Below, piece by piece: positions 1 to 7,814 of a stretch of DNA of 21,780 bases; positions within the stretch are counted from its first letter, which is position 1, and each line of letters starts with the position of its first letter. The stretch is from an uncultured Bacteroides sp. Its GTDB lineage: Bacteria > Bacteroidota > Bacteroidia > Bacteroidales > Bacteroidaceae. The stretch spans positions 1 to 21,780 of the forward strand of contig NZ_CABUHK010000086.1 in the NCBI RefSeq assembly GCF_902491285.1. Reading direction: 5' to 3'. Position numbers and translations under genes: made by a program. The notes under the pieces were generated by a model, which saw only the letters and a list, made by a program, of their open reading frames with translations, had not been told where the DNA came from and made no database searches.

Positions 1-192
1 AAGAAGAAGAGGAAAACCATCGAAATAAAAAAGAGATTACCACCAAATTTGACGAAGAACCAAAAGTTTTATTTCTTCTATTTAGTATGATGAGCAAATA
101 TAAATCTCAAACAAACTACATTTTTCTAATTTATCCATCAAAAGTGAAAGATAAATGTTACTTTTGTAGTGACAAACCAACAAAAATACATT
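1..192. other. Left edge: leader of the ImmA-like gene, possible tail of an upstream gene
   Basis: No complete gene lies here. The + frame beginning at base 3 is open from the window edge to a TAA at 216-218. It would encode an acidic start (EEEENHRNKKEITTKFDEE) and then a less protein-like tail, so it may be the end of an upstream gene that overlaps the next start by 26 nt. I recognise nothing in it. The rest is an AT-rich leader with one promoter-like box, listed separately. Confidence 0.3.
159..166 (+). promoter_or_regulatory. Bacteroides-type -7 box for the ImmA/PIN pair
   Basis: TACTTTTG fits the Bacteroides -7 consensus TAnnTTTG. No TTTG occurs at the expected -33 spacing, so the match is partial. 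A transcript would start near 173, which leaves about 20 nt before the ATG at 193 and would place the alternative GTG at 169 outside the mRNA. Confidence 0.4.
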
Positions 193-1320
193 ATGAGCGT
201 AACCAGGATACATATTAATCAAAACATTCTTATTTGGGCTGTTGAACGAATAGGAAAAACAGTTGATGAATATGTAGCTGAAAACCCTACATTTCAGCAA
301 TGGTTAGATGGTACAAAATTACCGACTTTTAAAAGTATAGAACAGTTTGCTCGAAAATTCTATGTTCCTTTGGGATATATGTTCCTCAATGAGCCTCCTC
401 AAGAAGTTTGTCCAATCCCATTTTTCCGTAATATAGATGATCGTTCTCACGATATAAACGTCTATGACACGATAATAGAAATGCAGGAACGACAAGACTG
501 GCTTTCCAATTACCTACGCAAGATGGATTTTGGCAAGGTAAATTACGTAGGCATTTTCACTTCGGAAAATAGTATTCAGGAAGTATGCGACAAGATAAGG
601 GACATATTACAGCTTCCTCATAATTGGGCTTTTGAGTATAAGAATATTGATGATGCCTTAAAATATATCACCAAAAGGATGGAAGACAAAGGCGTAATCA
701 TTAGTTACAACAGTGTCGTTGGATTTAATAATTCTCGTCCCATTCCGGTAAAAGTTTGTCGTGGCTTCACGCTAATAGATGATTATGCCCCATTCATCTT
801 CGTGAACAGCAAGGATGCTAAAGTAGCCCAAATGTTTACGTTGATACATGAGTTTGCCCATATCCTAACGGGATATAGCGCCGGAGTTGGTGAAATTGAT
901 ATAGAACATTCTTCTGAAACAGAGAAATTCTGTGATAAAATTGCCGCCAATTTCTTAGTACCGGAATTATTATTCAAAGAAGTCTGGATTAATCTCGGAG
1001 AAGATTATGCAACTTTATCAAAACGTTTCAAAGTCAGTCGCTTTGTTATAGCAAGAAGAGCTATGGAATTAGGATTGATTAGTAGTTCCAGATTTTTTCA
1101 GTTATACAATTCTTGGGTAAAAGAACCGATAGCACACATAGAGAACAATAAAGGTGGCAATTTCTACCCATCCGCAATAAAAAAGAATAGCCGTACATTT
1201 CTTATTCATGTCAATAACGCACTGAATAGAAATATGCTATTACACATGGATGCTTATCGGCTTACCGGATTAAAAGGCGACACATTCCACAAAATTATAA
1301 AATCTCCATTTTTTATTTGA
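193..1320 (+). CDS. ImmA/IrrE-family zinc metallopeptidase, HTH-like N-terminus
   Basis: Predicted 375-aa cytoplasmic metalloprotease of the ImmA/IrrE (COG2856) family, whose members cleave or antagonise partner regulators in phage, integrative-element and toxin-antitoxin contexts. The zinc motif HEFAH lies at residues 219-223, followed by the family's downstream acidic helix (SETEKFCDKIAANF, about 241-254), which supplies the third ligand. The first ~65 residues resemble an HTH/XRE-like segment (ILIWAVERIGKTVDEYV, then SIEQFARKFYVPLGYMFL), the usual fused arrangement. I chose the ATG at 193 over a GTG at 169 because MSVTRIHIN is the typical start for this family and a -7 box lies just upstream. 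The stop abuts the next gene (ATG at 1323), so the two are co-transcribed. Known pairing with DUF4411 proteins suggests the antitoxin/regulator side of a toxin-antitoxin-like module. Family is confident; role is inferred. Confidence 0.85.
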   Translation: MSVTRIHINQNILIWAVERIGKTVDEYVAENPTFQQWLDGTKLPTFKSIEQFARKFYVPLGYMFLNEPPQEVCPIPFFRNIDDRSHDINVYDTIIEMQERQDWLSNYLRKMDFGKVNYVGIFTSENSIQEVCDKIRDILQLPHNWAFEYKNIDDALKYITKRMEDKGVIISYNSVVGFNNSRPIPVKVCRGFTLIDDYAPFIFVNSKDAKVAQMFTLIHEFAHILTGYSAGVGEIDIEHSSETEKFCDKIAANFLVPELLFKEVWINLGEDYATLSKRFKVSRFVIARRAMELGLISSSRFFQLYNSWVKEPIAHIENNKGGNFYPSAIKKNSRTFLIHVNNALNRNMLLHMDAYRLTGLKGDTFHKIIKSPFFI

Positions 1321-1322
1321 CT

Positions 1323-1823
1323 ATGAAATATATAATAGATTCCAACTGCTTCGTAACTCCTCACCGCTCGTTCTGTCCTACAGATGTGGGAGTGAGCTTT
1401 TGGAGTAAACTCAGAACCTTAGCTGAAAATGGTAAAATATGCAGCATTGATAAAGTACAAGATGAACTTTATAACAATAGTGATGAACTGAAAAACTGGA
1501 TGGAGACAAGTCTCAGTGACTCATTCTTTGTAAAATTCGACAATGCCATGTCAGTTCAAAAGCTGACGGCAATAGTCCAGTGGGCTACTACAAATACGTT
1601 TTATATTCCCAAAGCTAAAACAAAGTTCCTCCGCATGGATAAAGCTGATATTTATTTAGCTTCTTTCGCTTCTGTCAATCCGGCAGAATGGACAATTGTT
1701 TCTATGGAGAGGTCAGCTCCCAACAGTCCGGGAGAAATCAAACTTCCAGATGTATGTATGCAATATAACGTGAAATGTATTCAACTGGAAGAGATGTTTA
1801 GGGAGTTGGGAGAGACATATTAG
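1323..1823 (+). CDS. DUF4411 family protein, PIN-like nuclease (putative toxin)
   Basis: Predicted 166-aa protein of the DUF4411 family, which has a PIN-like fold. PIN domains are metal-dependent RNases and often act as toxins. The N-terminal strand with the first acidic residue is MKYIIDSNCFV (Asp6). Later acidic positions lie in KVQDELYNN, in MDKADIYLASFA and in the final LPDVC segment. The start is the ATG at 1323, 2 nt after the upstream TGA; a TTG at 1317 would overlap that stop and is less likely. Coupling to the ImmA-like gene and the shared AT-rich composition argue for a two-gene toxin-antitoxin-like unit. Catalytic activity is inferred from the fold. It could instead be a regulator. 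Confidence 0.75.
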   Translation: MKYIIDSNCFVTPHRSFCPTDVGVSFWSKLRTLAENGKICSIDKVQDELYNNSDELKNWMETSLSDSFFVKFDNAMSVQKLTAIVQWATTNTFYIPKAKTKFLRMDKADIYLASFASVNPAEWTIVSMERSAPNSPGEIKLPDVCMQYNVKCIQLEEMFRELGETY

Positions 1824-1862
1824 AATGATTTTCCTCGGTTCACTCTAAACAGAACCATCATT
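1824..1862 (+). terminator. Imperfect hairpin after the PIN-like gene
   Basis: AATGAT (1824-1829) pairs with ATCATT (1857-1862), and inside it GGTTC (1837-1841) pairs with GAACC (1852-1856), leaving a 7-nt bulge on the left. It begins directly at the stop codon of the PIN-like gene. There is no clear U-run, so it may be a weak terminator or an mRNA-end stabiliser. Confidence 0.3.
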
Positions 1863-2343
1863 CATTTGCCAGCAGCAAACGAAATCGTTTGCTGATAAAC
1901 TACGAAATCGTTTGTTGGAGTTCGTCCCCATATTCAGCTACTCGCTGAAAGTGCAGTCACGAAACCCCAAGAAAGTGTATGCCATGGACTTAGGATTAGT
2001 AAACGAAGCCTCCGCCAATTTTTCAGATGCAACCGGACATAAATTGGAGAATCTTATTTTCCTGCACCTGCGCAGGACATCAAAAAATATTTGCTACTAT
2101 AAAGACAAAGGCGAATGTGATTTTGTCATTATCGAAAAAGGTAAAGTAATCCGCGCCATCCAAGTCTGCCATCAAATAACCGTTCAAAACTTCAAGCGTG
2201 AATATAACGGATTACTGGAAGCCATGAAAGCATTTAACCTATCAGAAGGCATTATCGTCACCACTAGCCAAGCTGACAGTTTCGAAGAAGATGGAAAAAT
2301 AATCCGGATGATACCTGCCAGCCAATACATCTGCTCTCCTTAA
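1849..2343 (+). pseudogene. Remnant of an AAA-family ATPase, DUF4143 C-terminal domain only
   Basis: The frame is open from 1849 to the TAA ending at 2343 but has no ATG near its beginning; the nearest usable start is a TTG at 1912. From FVPIFSYSLKVQSRNPKKVY onward it matches the C-terminal DUF4143 domain of the common Bacteroidales ATPases annotated 'ATP-binding protein / DUF4143', including the nuclease-like segment KGECDFVIIEKGKVIRAIQ. Full-length members are around 370-400 aa and carry an N-terminal P-loop ATPase; here the P-loop, Walker B and linker are absent. The DNA directly before the preserved part is a palindrome plus direct repeat, consistent with a deletion breakpoint. Probably non-functional. 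Confidence 0.7.
1873..1914. repeat. Palindrome plus 13-bp direct repeat at the ATPase-remnant junction
   Basis: CAGCAAACGA (1873-1882) and its exact reverse complement TCGTTTGCTG (1885-1894) are separated by AA. The core ACGAAATCGTTTG (1879-1891) recurs at 1902-1914, 23 bp downstream. The second copy runs straight into the preserved DUF4143 coding sequence. It may be a deletion scar, a protein-binding site or a hairpin of a small repeat family. Confidence 0.55.
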
Positions 2344-2459
2344 ATCATCGATAAGATGAGAGCGCAAAAGAAACATATTCGGCAGCTTGCGATACCGTAC
2401 TTTCGGCTTTCGCTTCCAGTCGTTTCAGCCACTCCAAAACGGCTTATCCATCAGCATTA

Positions 2460-2503
2460 CGGCTGAAAGCGAGAACCATCCATTTAGGGTTCGCTTTCAG
2501 CCG
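2460..2503. terminator. Strong inverted repeat downstream of the OmpA gene
   Basis: CGGCTGAAAGCGA and TCGCTTTCAGCCG form a perfect 13-bp stem around a loop of about 18 nt that has its own short AACC/GGT pairing. On the + strand it is followed by a pyrimidine-rich CTTTTCCTTT. A second small hairpin (AGCGATT/AATCGCT, 2520-2539) lies closer to the gene end. Together they probably end transcription between the + strand remnant and the - strand OmpA gene. The 215-nt gap 2344-2558 shows nothing else. Confidence 0.5.
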
Positions 2504-2558
2504 CTTTTCCTTTACAGCAAGCGATTATAGAGAATCGCTGAATGCTGAAATCACTTTA

Positions 2559-3743
2559 TTATTTTGCTGTTTCTACCAGTACAACACGGTTCAGAATCGG
2601 TTGACCGAACTTATCGACGCCACCACCGGCAGCAACTTTCAAGTTATCGGCAGGAATTCCATACTTCTTTACCAGCAGGTCTTTAACAACCTGTGCACGT
2701 TCCAAGCTCAACTTCTGGTTGAAAGCCGGAGTACCTGTTGCAGAGTCTGCATATCCGTTGATGGTATAGGTAGTGCCGGGGAATTCTTTAATGCGGCTGG
2801 CAAGATAAGACAAGTTCATCTCTTCCTGCGGAGACAGTTTGTCAGAACCAATCTTGAAGAATACGGTACGCGGAGCGATATTAGGATCTGTGATAACTAC
2901 TGTTTCTTCTTCTACTTCAACCGGCTGTTTTGCATCAGCCAACTGCTGTTGCAACTGCATATTGGCGGCTGCCATTGCATTCATCTGGTTACGCATCTGG
3001 TTCAGTTCGAGTTCAGAGATAATCTGCGGTACAGGACGTTGGAATCCGCGGGTCGGGAAATAATAAGTTACACCGACAGTTGCACCGAGGATACCGTCAT
3101 AATCACGTTTGCCACCATGTTCGCCGTCAAACTTACCTTCCAGACCTGTTGCGCTCAATTCAAGGTTCAAGTCAACAGCGTTCGACAAGCGGAAACGGTT
3201 GATGATACCTGCATTGAAAGTAGCGGCATCAGTGTGAGGACGAGAGTAAGAATGAGCCCAACCGGCACCGATATAAGGGATGATTTCATATACACGGTTC
3301 GGATTGTATCCACCGAAAAGCGCGTTCAGGTTAATCATCAAATCACCATGAAGATTCATGTAATCCCATCTCTGTTTGTAAGAACCGTCTTCTCTCGGAC
3401 CACCGACTACATAGTCAGCAGTTTCATTCATCGTGAATCCTTTAGCTTGCAGACCACTGTACTGCATACGCAGTCCGAAGCCCGGAGTTAGCCATTTGCC
3501 GACAGACACGTTGAATGTAGGAGCAACACGGTCTCTGAATTTGCCGATATGGTCATTATTGCCATACAGCACCTGAGCACCGCCCCCTACAGAGAAGAAC
3601 CAGTTGCTCCAGAACGGGTTGGTTATTACTTGATATTTATCTTGTACCTGAATCACTTCGTATTCAGTTACCGTCATAGTCTGCTGCGCAGAAGCGACAG
3701 ACGCAACGCCGGCAAAAGCCAGCAACATCAGAATCTTTTTCAT
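2559..3743 (-). CDS. OmpA-family outer-membrane protein
   Basis: Predicted 394-aa outer-membrane porin-like protein that anchors the envelope to peptidoglycan. It starts with a clear signal peptide (MKKILMLLAFAGVASVASA, cleavage before QQ). The middle (~45-235) is rich in aromatic, alternating strands with YFP and GxGxxH-type turns expected of an OmpA-like eight-stranded barrel. A Gln/Met/Ala-rich linker (~245-280) follows, then the C-terminal OmpA domain (~290-390) with FFKIGSDKLSPQEE, INGYADSATG and LSLERAQVVKDLL, which carries the diaminopimelate-binding Asp and Arg positions. It is 103 nt downstream of mutL on the same strand and probably has its own promoter, although I see no clear -7 box. 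Abundant OmpA-type proteins of this length are typical of Bacteroides. Confidence 0.9.
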   Translation of the reverse strand: MKKILMLLAFAGVASVASAQQTMTVTEYEVIQVQDKYQVITNPFWSNWFFSVGGGAQVLYGNNDHIGKFRDRVAPTFNVSVGKWLTPGFGLRMQYSGLQAKGFTMNETADYVVGGPREDGSYKQRWDYMNLHGDLMINLNALFGGYNPNRVYEIIPYIGAGWAHSYSRPHTDAATFNAGIINRFRLSNAVDLNLELSATGLEGKFDGEHGGKRDYDGILGATVGVTYYFPTRGFQRPVPQIISELELNQMRNQMNAMAAANMQLQQQLADAKQPVEVEEETVVITDPNIAPRTVFFKIGSDKLSPQEEMNLSYLASRIKEFPGTTYTINGYADSATGTPAFNQKLSLERAQVVKDLLVKKYGIPADNLKVAAGGGVDKFGQPILNRVVLVETAK

Positions 3744-3846
3744 ATACCTAATAGTTAAGTGGTTATTTAAATCTTTTTCATTGTTGAACTAATTAAATAA
3801 CACGAACTGAACTAAAAGGTTTTAGGAAAAGATGAAATTATTTGCT

Positions 3847-5745
3847 TTATTTGAATAAACGTTCGATATCTTCTTCTTTGATTGTCGTCAATACAACCTT
3901 CCCGTCCGGAGTGTAATTCGGTGAGGGACAAGCGAAAAGATTATCAACAAGACTGACCATTTCTTCGTTGCTCAGCACTTGTCCGTAAACGATTGCTGCC
4001 GCACGTGCCAATGTCAGTGCCAGTATATTCTGTATTTCTTCCTTGACATCGTTCCCTTTTTCCATTGCCGTATGTAGCATATTACGCACCAGTTCGACCG
4101 GATTCAGCCCTTCGATACCGGACGGAATGCCATTGATGGCATAACTTCCGCCGCCCAGATTGCTCAAATCGAAACCTACTGCCGACAAATCATCCATAAT
4201 ACTTTGCAACACGGCAGCTTCCGAAGCGGGCAATTGCAATATTTCGGGGAAAAGAACACCTTGCGACACACCTTGCTTCTGCTGAATCTGAACCATATAC
4301 CGGTCGAAAAGCACCCGTATATGTGCCCGGTGCTGGTCGATAAGCATCAACCCGGATTTTACGGAAGTCAGAATAAACCGTCCCTTGAACTGCAAATGCT
4401 GGTTTCCTTTTTCTATCACAGGTTCGCTGGCATATAAAGTAGAAGAAGCCATAGAAGGCATTGTCTCCATTTTTTCTTCTATAACGGACGTTTCTTCGCT
4501 GACAACAGAGTCTTCCCATTCCATTTCAGGCTCCGGCATCGGATTATTCATCTTGCTGGCTTTCGTCAGACCGCCATACAAATCCTCCCATTCCACCTTT
4601 GAACGGCTATACGAACCGCCGCTACCGCCTGTCGGAACTTTGAACGGATTATAATCCGAGTTATAATGCACTCTAGGAGGCTCGGAAGTTGTCTTCTGTT
4701 CAAATGCCGGAATATCGGGCATATCTTCCGTATCAAAATCAATGGAAGGGATAGCACTGAACTTACCCAACGACTCTTTCACCGATGCCGAAAGTATCTG
4801 CCAGATGGCCTGTTCATTCTCAAACTTGATTTCGGTCTTGGTCGGGTGAATATTCACATCGATATTGGCCGGATCTACTTCAAAATAGATAAAGTAGGAA
4901 ATCTGCTCGCCGGTGGGAATCAACTGTTCATAGGCCTCCATCACTGCCTTATGGAAGTAAGGATGGCGCATATAACGCCCGTTGACGAAGAAATACTGGT
5001 GAGCGCCTTTCTTACGGGCTGTTTCCGGTTTGGCTACGTATCCGGAGATTTTCACCATGGTAGTGTTCACTTCTATATTAAGCAACTGCTGATTGAGCTT
5101 TTTACCGAAAATAGCCATAATGCGCTGACGCAATGGAGATACCGGAAGATTGAAAAGTTCCGAATCATTGCTATAAAGTGAAAAGGCGACTTCCGGATGA
5201 ACAAGAGCGATACGTTCAAATTCAGCAAGGATATTACTCAGTTCGGTTGAGTTCGCTTTCAGGAATTTACGACGGGCGGGCACATTAAAGAACAGGTTCT
5301 TTACGGAGAAGTTGCTTCCTTTTGAACAGGAAACAGCTTCCTGGCTCTCTACCGTAGAGCCTGCTATCACCAGCTTCGTTCCCAATTCCTCCGATTCCGG
5401 GCGTGTCTTCAGTTCTACCTGAGCCACTGCGGCAATGGAAGCCAAGGCTTCTCCACGAAATCCCATCGTGCGCAGAGCAAACAAATCGGCAGCTTCACGT
5501 ATCTTGGAAGTAGCATGACGCTCGAAGGAAAGACGGGCGTCCGTTTCGGACATTCCCTTTCCATCATCGATAACCTGAATGCTGGTCTTCCCCGCATCAG
5601 TCACCAATACATGTATATTTTGCGCATCTGCATCAATCGCATTCTCCACTAGCTCCTTGATAACAGATGCCGGACGTTGTATCACTTCGCCGGCAGCAAT
5701 CTGGTTAGCTACCGAATCAGGTAACAAATGAATAATATCGCTCAT
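3847..5745 (-). CDS. mutL: DNA mismatch repair protein MutL
   Basis: 632-aa mismatch-repair ATPase that couples MutS mismatch recognition to downstream excision. The N-terminal GHKL ATPase is textbook: [20 protein letters not shown] (motif I, Glu/Asn), DDGKGM (motif II), ATSKI and TMGFRGEAL (motif III). The transducer domain runs to about residue 330 ([15 protein letters not shown]), followed by a low-complexity linker (~345-440) and the dimerisation domain. The C-terminal site that in endonuclease-type MutL reads DQHA(x)2E(x)4E appears as [12 protein letters not shown] (from D470), lacking both glutamates, and the late CPHGRP-type motif reads [12 protein letters not shown]. Strand-nicking activity is therefore doubtful. 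It sits 13 nt downstream of the 99-aa gene and is the distal gene of the - strand run. Confidence 0.96.
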   Translation of the reverse strand: MSDIIHLLPDSVANQIAAGEVIQRPASVIKELVENAIDADAQNIHVLVTDAGKTSIQVIDDGKGMSETDARLSFERHATSKIREAADLFALRTMGFRGEALASIAAVAQVELKTRPESEELGTKLVIAGSTVESQEAVSCSKGSNFSVKNLFFNVPARRKFLKANSTELSNILAEFERIALVHPEVAFSLYSNDSELFNLPVSPLRQRIMAIFGKKLNQQLLNIEVNTTMVKISGYVAKPETARKKGAHQYFFVNGRYMRHPYFHKAVMEAYEQLIPTGEQISYFIYFEVDPANIDVNIHPTKTEIKFENEQAIWQILSASVKESLGKFSAIPSIDFDTEDMPDIPAFEQKTTSEPPRVHYNSDYNPFKVPTGGSGGSYSRSKVEWEDLYGGLTKASKMNNPMPEPEMEWEDSVVSEETSVIEEKMETMPSMASSTLYASEPVIEKGNQHLQFKGRFILTSVKSGLMLIDQHRAHIRVLFDRYMVQIQQKQGVSQGVLFPEILQLPASEAAVLQSIMDDLSAVGFDLSNLGGGSYAINGIPSGIEGLNPVELVRNMLHTAMEKGNDVKEEIQNILALTLARAAAIVYGQVLSNEEMVSLVDNLFACPSPNYTPDGKVVLTTIKEEDIERLFK

Positions 5746-5758
5746 AATTCAGTTAAAA

Positions 5759-6058
5759 TTAAAAGTTCCAGCTTCCCGTTGCCAAATAATGCCACAAATA
5801 CAAAAGGAAAGCAATGATAACCAATATGATTCCGAAAGAGACCGGTTTGCGGCCACTTGCTTTTCTTCTTTTCAGGTGAGTAGTTCCTTCGATAAACTTA
5901 CCACGAATATCCTCCGGATTAAATTCTTTCTCCGGCAGCATGCCCAAGTCGCGTTTTGCGTTCTCTTCCATCTTGGCGAGCTTTTCCTTGCGCTCATCCA
6001 CGTAAATGTATTGATGATTAAAGCCACGAGGTTTCCTCATCGAATTAAACATTCCCAT
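5759..6058 (-). CDS. Conserved small membrane protein, function unknown
   Basis: 99-aa protein. The first ~70 residues are highly charged (YVDERKEKLAKMEENAKRD, then THLKRRKASGRK). A single C-terminal hydrophobic helix (FGIILVIIAFLLYLWHYLA, about 75-93) probably anchors it in the inner membrane with a basic cytoplasmic domain. The ATG at 6058 is 1 nt from the stop of the OstA-like gene, and mutL follows 13 nt on, so it is embedded in the operon. A later in-frame ATG (MFNSM, two codons in) is a possible alternative start. I do not recognise a named family. The position suggests an envelope role or simple co-transcription. Confidence 0.75.
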   Translation of the reverse strand: MGMFNSMRKPRGFNHQYIYVDERKEKLAKMEENAKRDLGMLPEKEFNPEDIRGKFIEGTTHLKRRKASGRKPVSFGIILVIIAFLLYLWHYLATGSWNF

Positions 6059-6059
6059 A

Positions 6060-7793
6060 CTACTTCATATTAATTAAGTTTCGCTTTTCTGTTTTTGGTC
6101 GCCGGTCGGTAGTCGGTTTCAGAGTTTCCCCTTCCCGCTTGCTCCGCCAGTTGAATATATCATCCTTATTCAGCGGACGGACATAGTCGAACCAGGCAAA
6201 AGTAGGCAGACGCAGTTTGTCGGGCGGTATTTGATCCATCGGATACATCGTTCCGTTGGACTTGCCGATAAACAGTCCCTTCTCCATCTTCTTGTCTTTC
6301 ATGTAAAGATGAAGCACACTGCCTTCCAGACAATTGAATCCGGTCATCGTGCTGTCCTTCTCTTCGGGATAAAAAGCAGTCTGTACATTACCAACCACCT
6401 CGATATGCCGCATATCGCCATCTATGAAATAGGCTTTCATCTCCTTGCCGGACACTTGGTTATAATGGATGGAGTCTTTCATTTCCACCGTCAAAGCCTG
6501 GTTGATGATATGCGCCCAGTCAATGGTACTGTCATTCATATAAATCTTAATCTGCTCGCCCAGTAGCTGCTGGCCGTCATTCCAAAGAATCGGGTCGGTA
6601 TACATGGTCATGCAGGAGTCCTTCGAGTTATACACCAGCGAGTCGCATACTCCCTGCACATCGGTACGGTACATACGCACTTTATGATACGCCTTCATCA
6701 AACGGAACAAAGAGTCGGTATTCAGATTGTAAGATACCACCTGCAAGGTATCCCCATGCATAAAGAGACTATCCCCCTGCGAATAATCAATGGCAACCGC
6801 CCGCTTGGTGGCAAAGGCAGAATCCGTCAATTCATTATAGAAGCAGTAATCGCCCGTCAGCATATTCTTATTGATAGTATCCGTCATCTTCACATTATCG
6901 AACGCCTCACCATAACCGACGACACGGTCGTAGAACAGACTGTCGCCCACCAGTTTCTTTCCCTGGTTGGTCAGAATGGAACGGTCGAGCAGTTCGGCTT
7001 GCTCGGTCAACGTGTTATAGAATCCACGTTCGGAGTAGATGTGGTTATTATCACTCACAATGTTCGAAGGACCGAGGATAACGGCTATTTTGTTCTCCGT
7101 ATTATACCTTAATGTATCGGAAGTCAGCACAAACTTGGGATTCACGAGTTTCACATCGTGGTTGAACACTGACTGTTTCGTGGCAGGGCTGTATTCGCCC
7201 CAGTCGGAAGTCAGCACGTTCTCTTCATCCATCAAGGTTCCCCCTTCAAAGTAATACCCGAGATCATAGAGACGGTCGTAGTTCAAGCTGTCTGTCAGCA
7301 GGGTCGTATTGCGGTTAATCATCTTCACGTTTTCACGGAGCTGCGCAATCTGCGTCATTCCGTCATAGTAAAGGTAATCACCATATATAAATAAGGTGTC
7401 TCCCTGCTCCATACGTACATTACTGAAAGCCTCCACCGAGTTGGTTTTCTCGAAAATCAAGGCACTGTCACAGTACATATACATACTGTCATGGCGCATC
7501 TTCACGTTACCAATCAGCACTTGCACATCAGGGCGGGCCAGCTTGTCCGCCTGACCTTCGTCGGCATGGAGCAAATAAACCTTCGTCTTTTTATTCTCCG
7601 GCTGCTTCTGTGGCGGCCGAGCCGTTTTAGACGTATCCGCAGCCGGCTTCGTTGAAGTCCCCTTATTAGTTGCAGGTTTCTGTCCCGTAGGCCTTACTTG
7701 CGCTACAAGACATACACCAAACAGGCATAGAAAGCCTATAAGGAGCCATCTATGCCTGTCTTGTTGTTTATCTTTCTTATTTTGTTTCAGCAT
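6060..7793 (-). CDS. OstA/LptA-like LPS-transport protein
   Basis: 577-aa envelope protein. An N-terminal hydrophobic stretch (WLLIGFLCLFGVCLVAQV, about 16-33) after a basic start is a signal peptide or anchor. It is followed by a Pro/Lys/Thr linker and then many repeating beta segments of the OstA/LptA jelly-roll type, for example VQVLIGNVKMRHDSMYMYCD and FSNVRMEQGDTLFIYGDYL, in which 'V.M...D' and 'GD.L.Y' recur through ~90-500. LptA-type domains form the periplasmic bridge that carries lipopolysaccharide to the outer membrane. The protein is much longer than enteric LptA (~185 aa) and shorter than LptD, as is usual for this Bacteroidetes family. It follows the surA homologue by 21 nt, reminiscent of the surA-lptD linkage in enterics. 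Confidence 0.82.
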   Translation of the reverse strand: MLKQNKKDKQQDRHRWLLIGFLCLFGVCLVAQVRPTGQKPATNKGTSTKPAADTSKTARPPQKQPENKKTKVYLLHADEGQADKLARPDVQVLIGNVKMRHDSMYMYCDSALIFEKTNSVEAFSNVRMEQGDTLFIYGDYLYYDGMTQIAQLRENVKMINRNTTLLTDSLNYDRLYDLGYYFEGGTLMDEENVLTSDWGEYSPATKQSVFNHDVKLVNPKFVLTSDTLRYNTENKIAVILGPSNIVSDNNHIYSERGFYNTLTEQAELLDRSILTNQGKKLVGDSLFYDRVVGYGEAFDNVKMTDTINKNMLTGDYCFYNELTDSAFATKRAVAIDYSQGDSLFMHGDTLQVVSYNLNTDSLFRLMKAYHKVRMYRTDVQGVCDSLVYNSKDSCMTMYTDPILWNDGQQLLGEQIKIYMNDSTIDWAHIINQALTVEMKDSIHYNQVSGKEMKAYFIDGDMRHIEVVGNVQTAFYPEEKDSTMTGFNCLEGSVLHLYMKDKKMEKGLFIGKSNGTMYPMDQIPPDKLRLPTFAWFDYVRPLNKDDIFNWRSKREGETLKPTTDRRPKTEKRNLINMK

Positions 7794-7814
7794 ATAAAGT
7801 CAAGCTGTTAAACA

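Noticed and set aside
169..192. GTG start at 169 for the ImmA-like gene
   Set aside because: It lies upstream of the transcription start predicted from the -7 box at 159-166, and the ATG at 193 gives the normal family N-terminus.
2601..3491. Long + strand open frame (296 codons) opposite the OmpA gene
   Set aside because: It is antisense to a clear OmpA-family protein, its product is Cys/Ser-rich with no domain, and codon structure follows the opposite strand.
3812..3825. CTAAAA-GG-TTTTAG inverted repeat between mutL and the OmpA gene as a terminator or operator
   Set aside because: Only 6-bp AT-rich arms with a 2-nt centre, too short for a hairpin and without other support.
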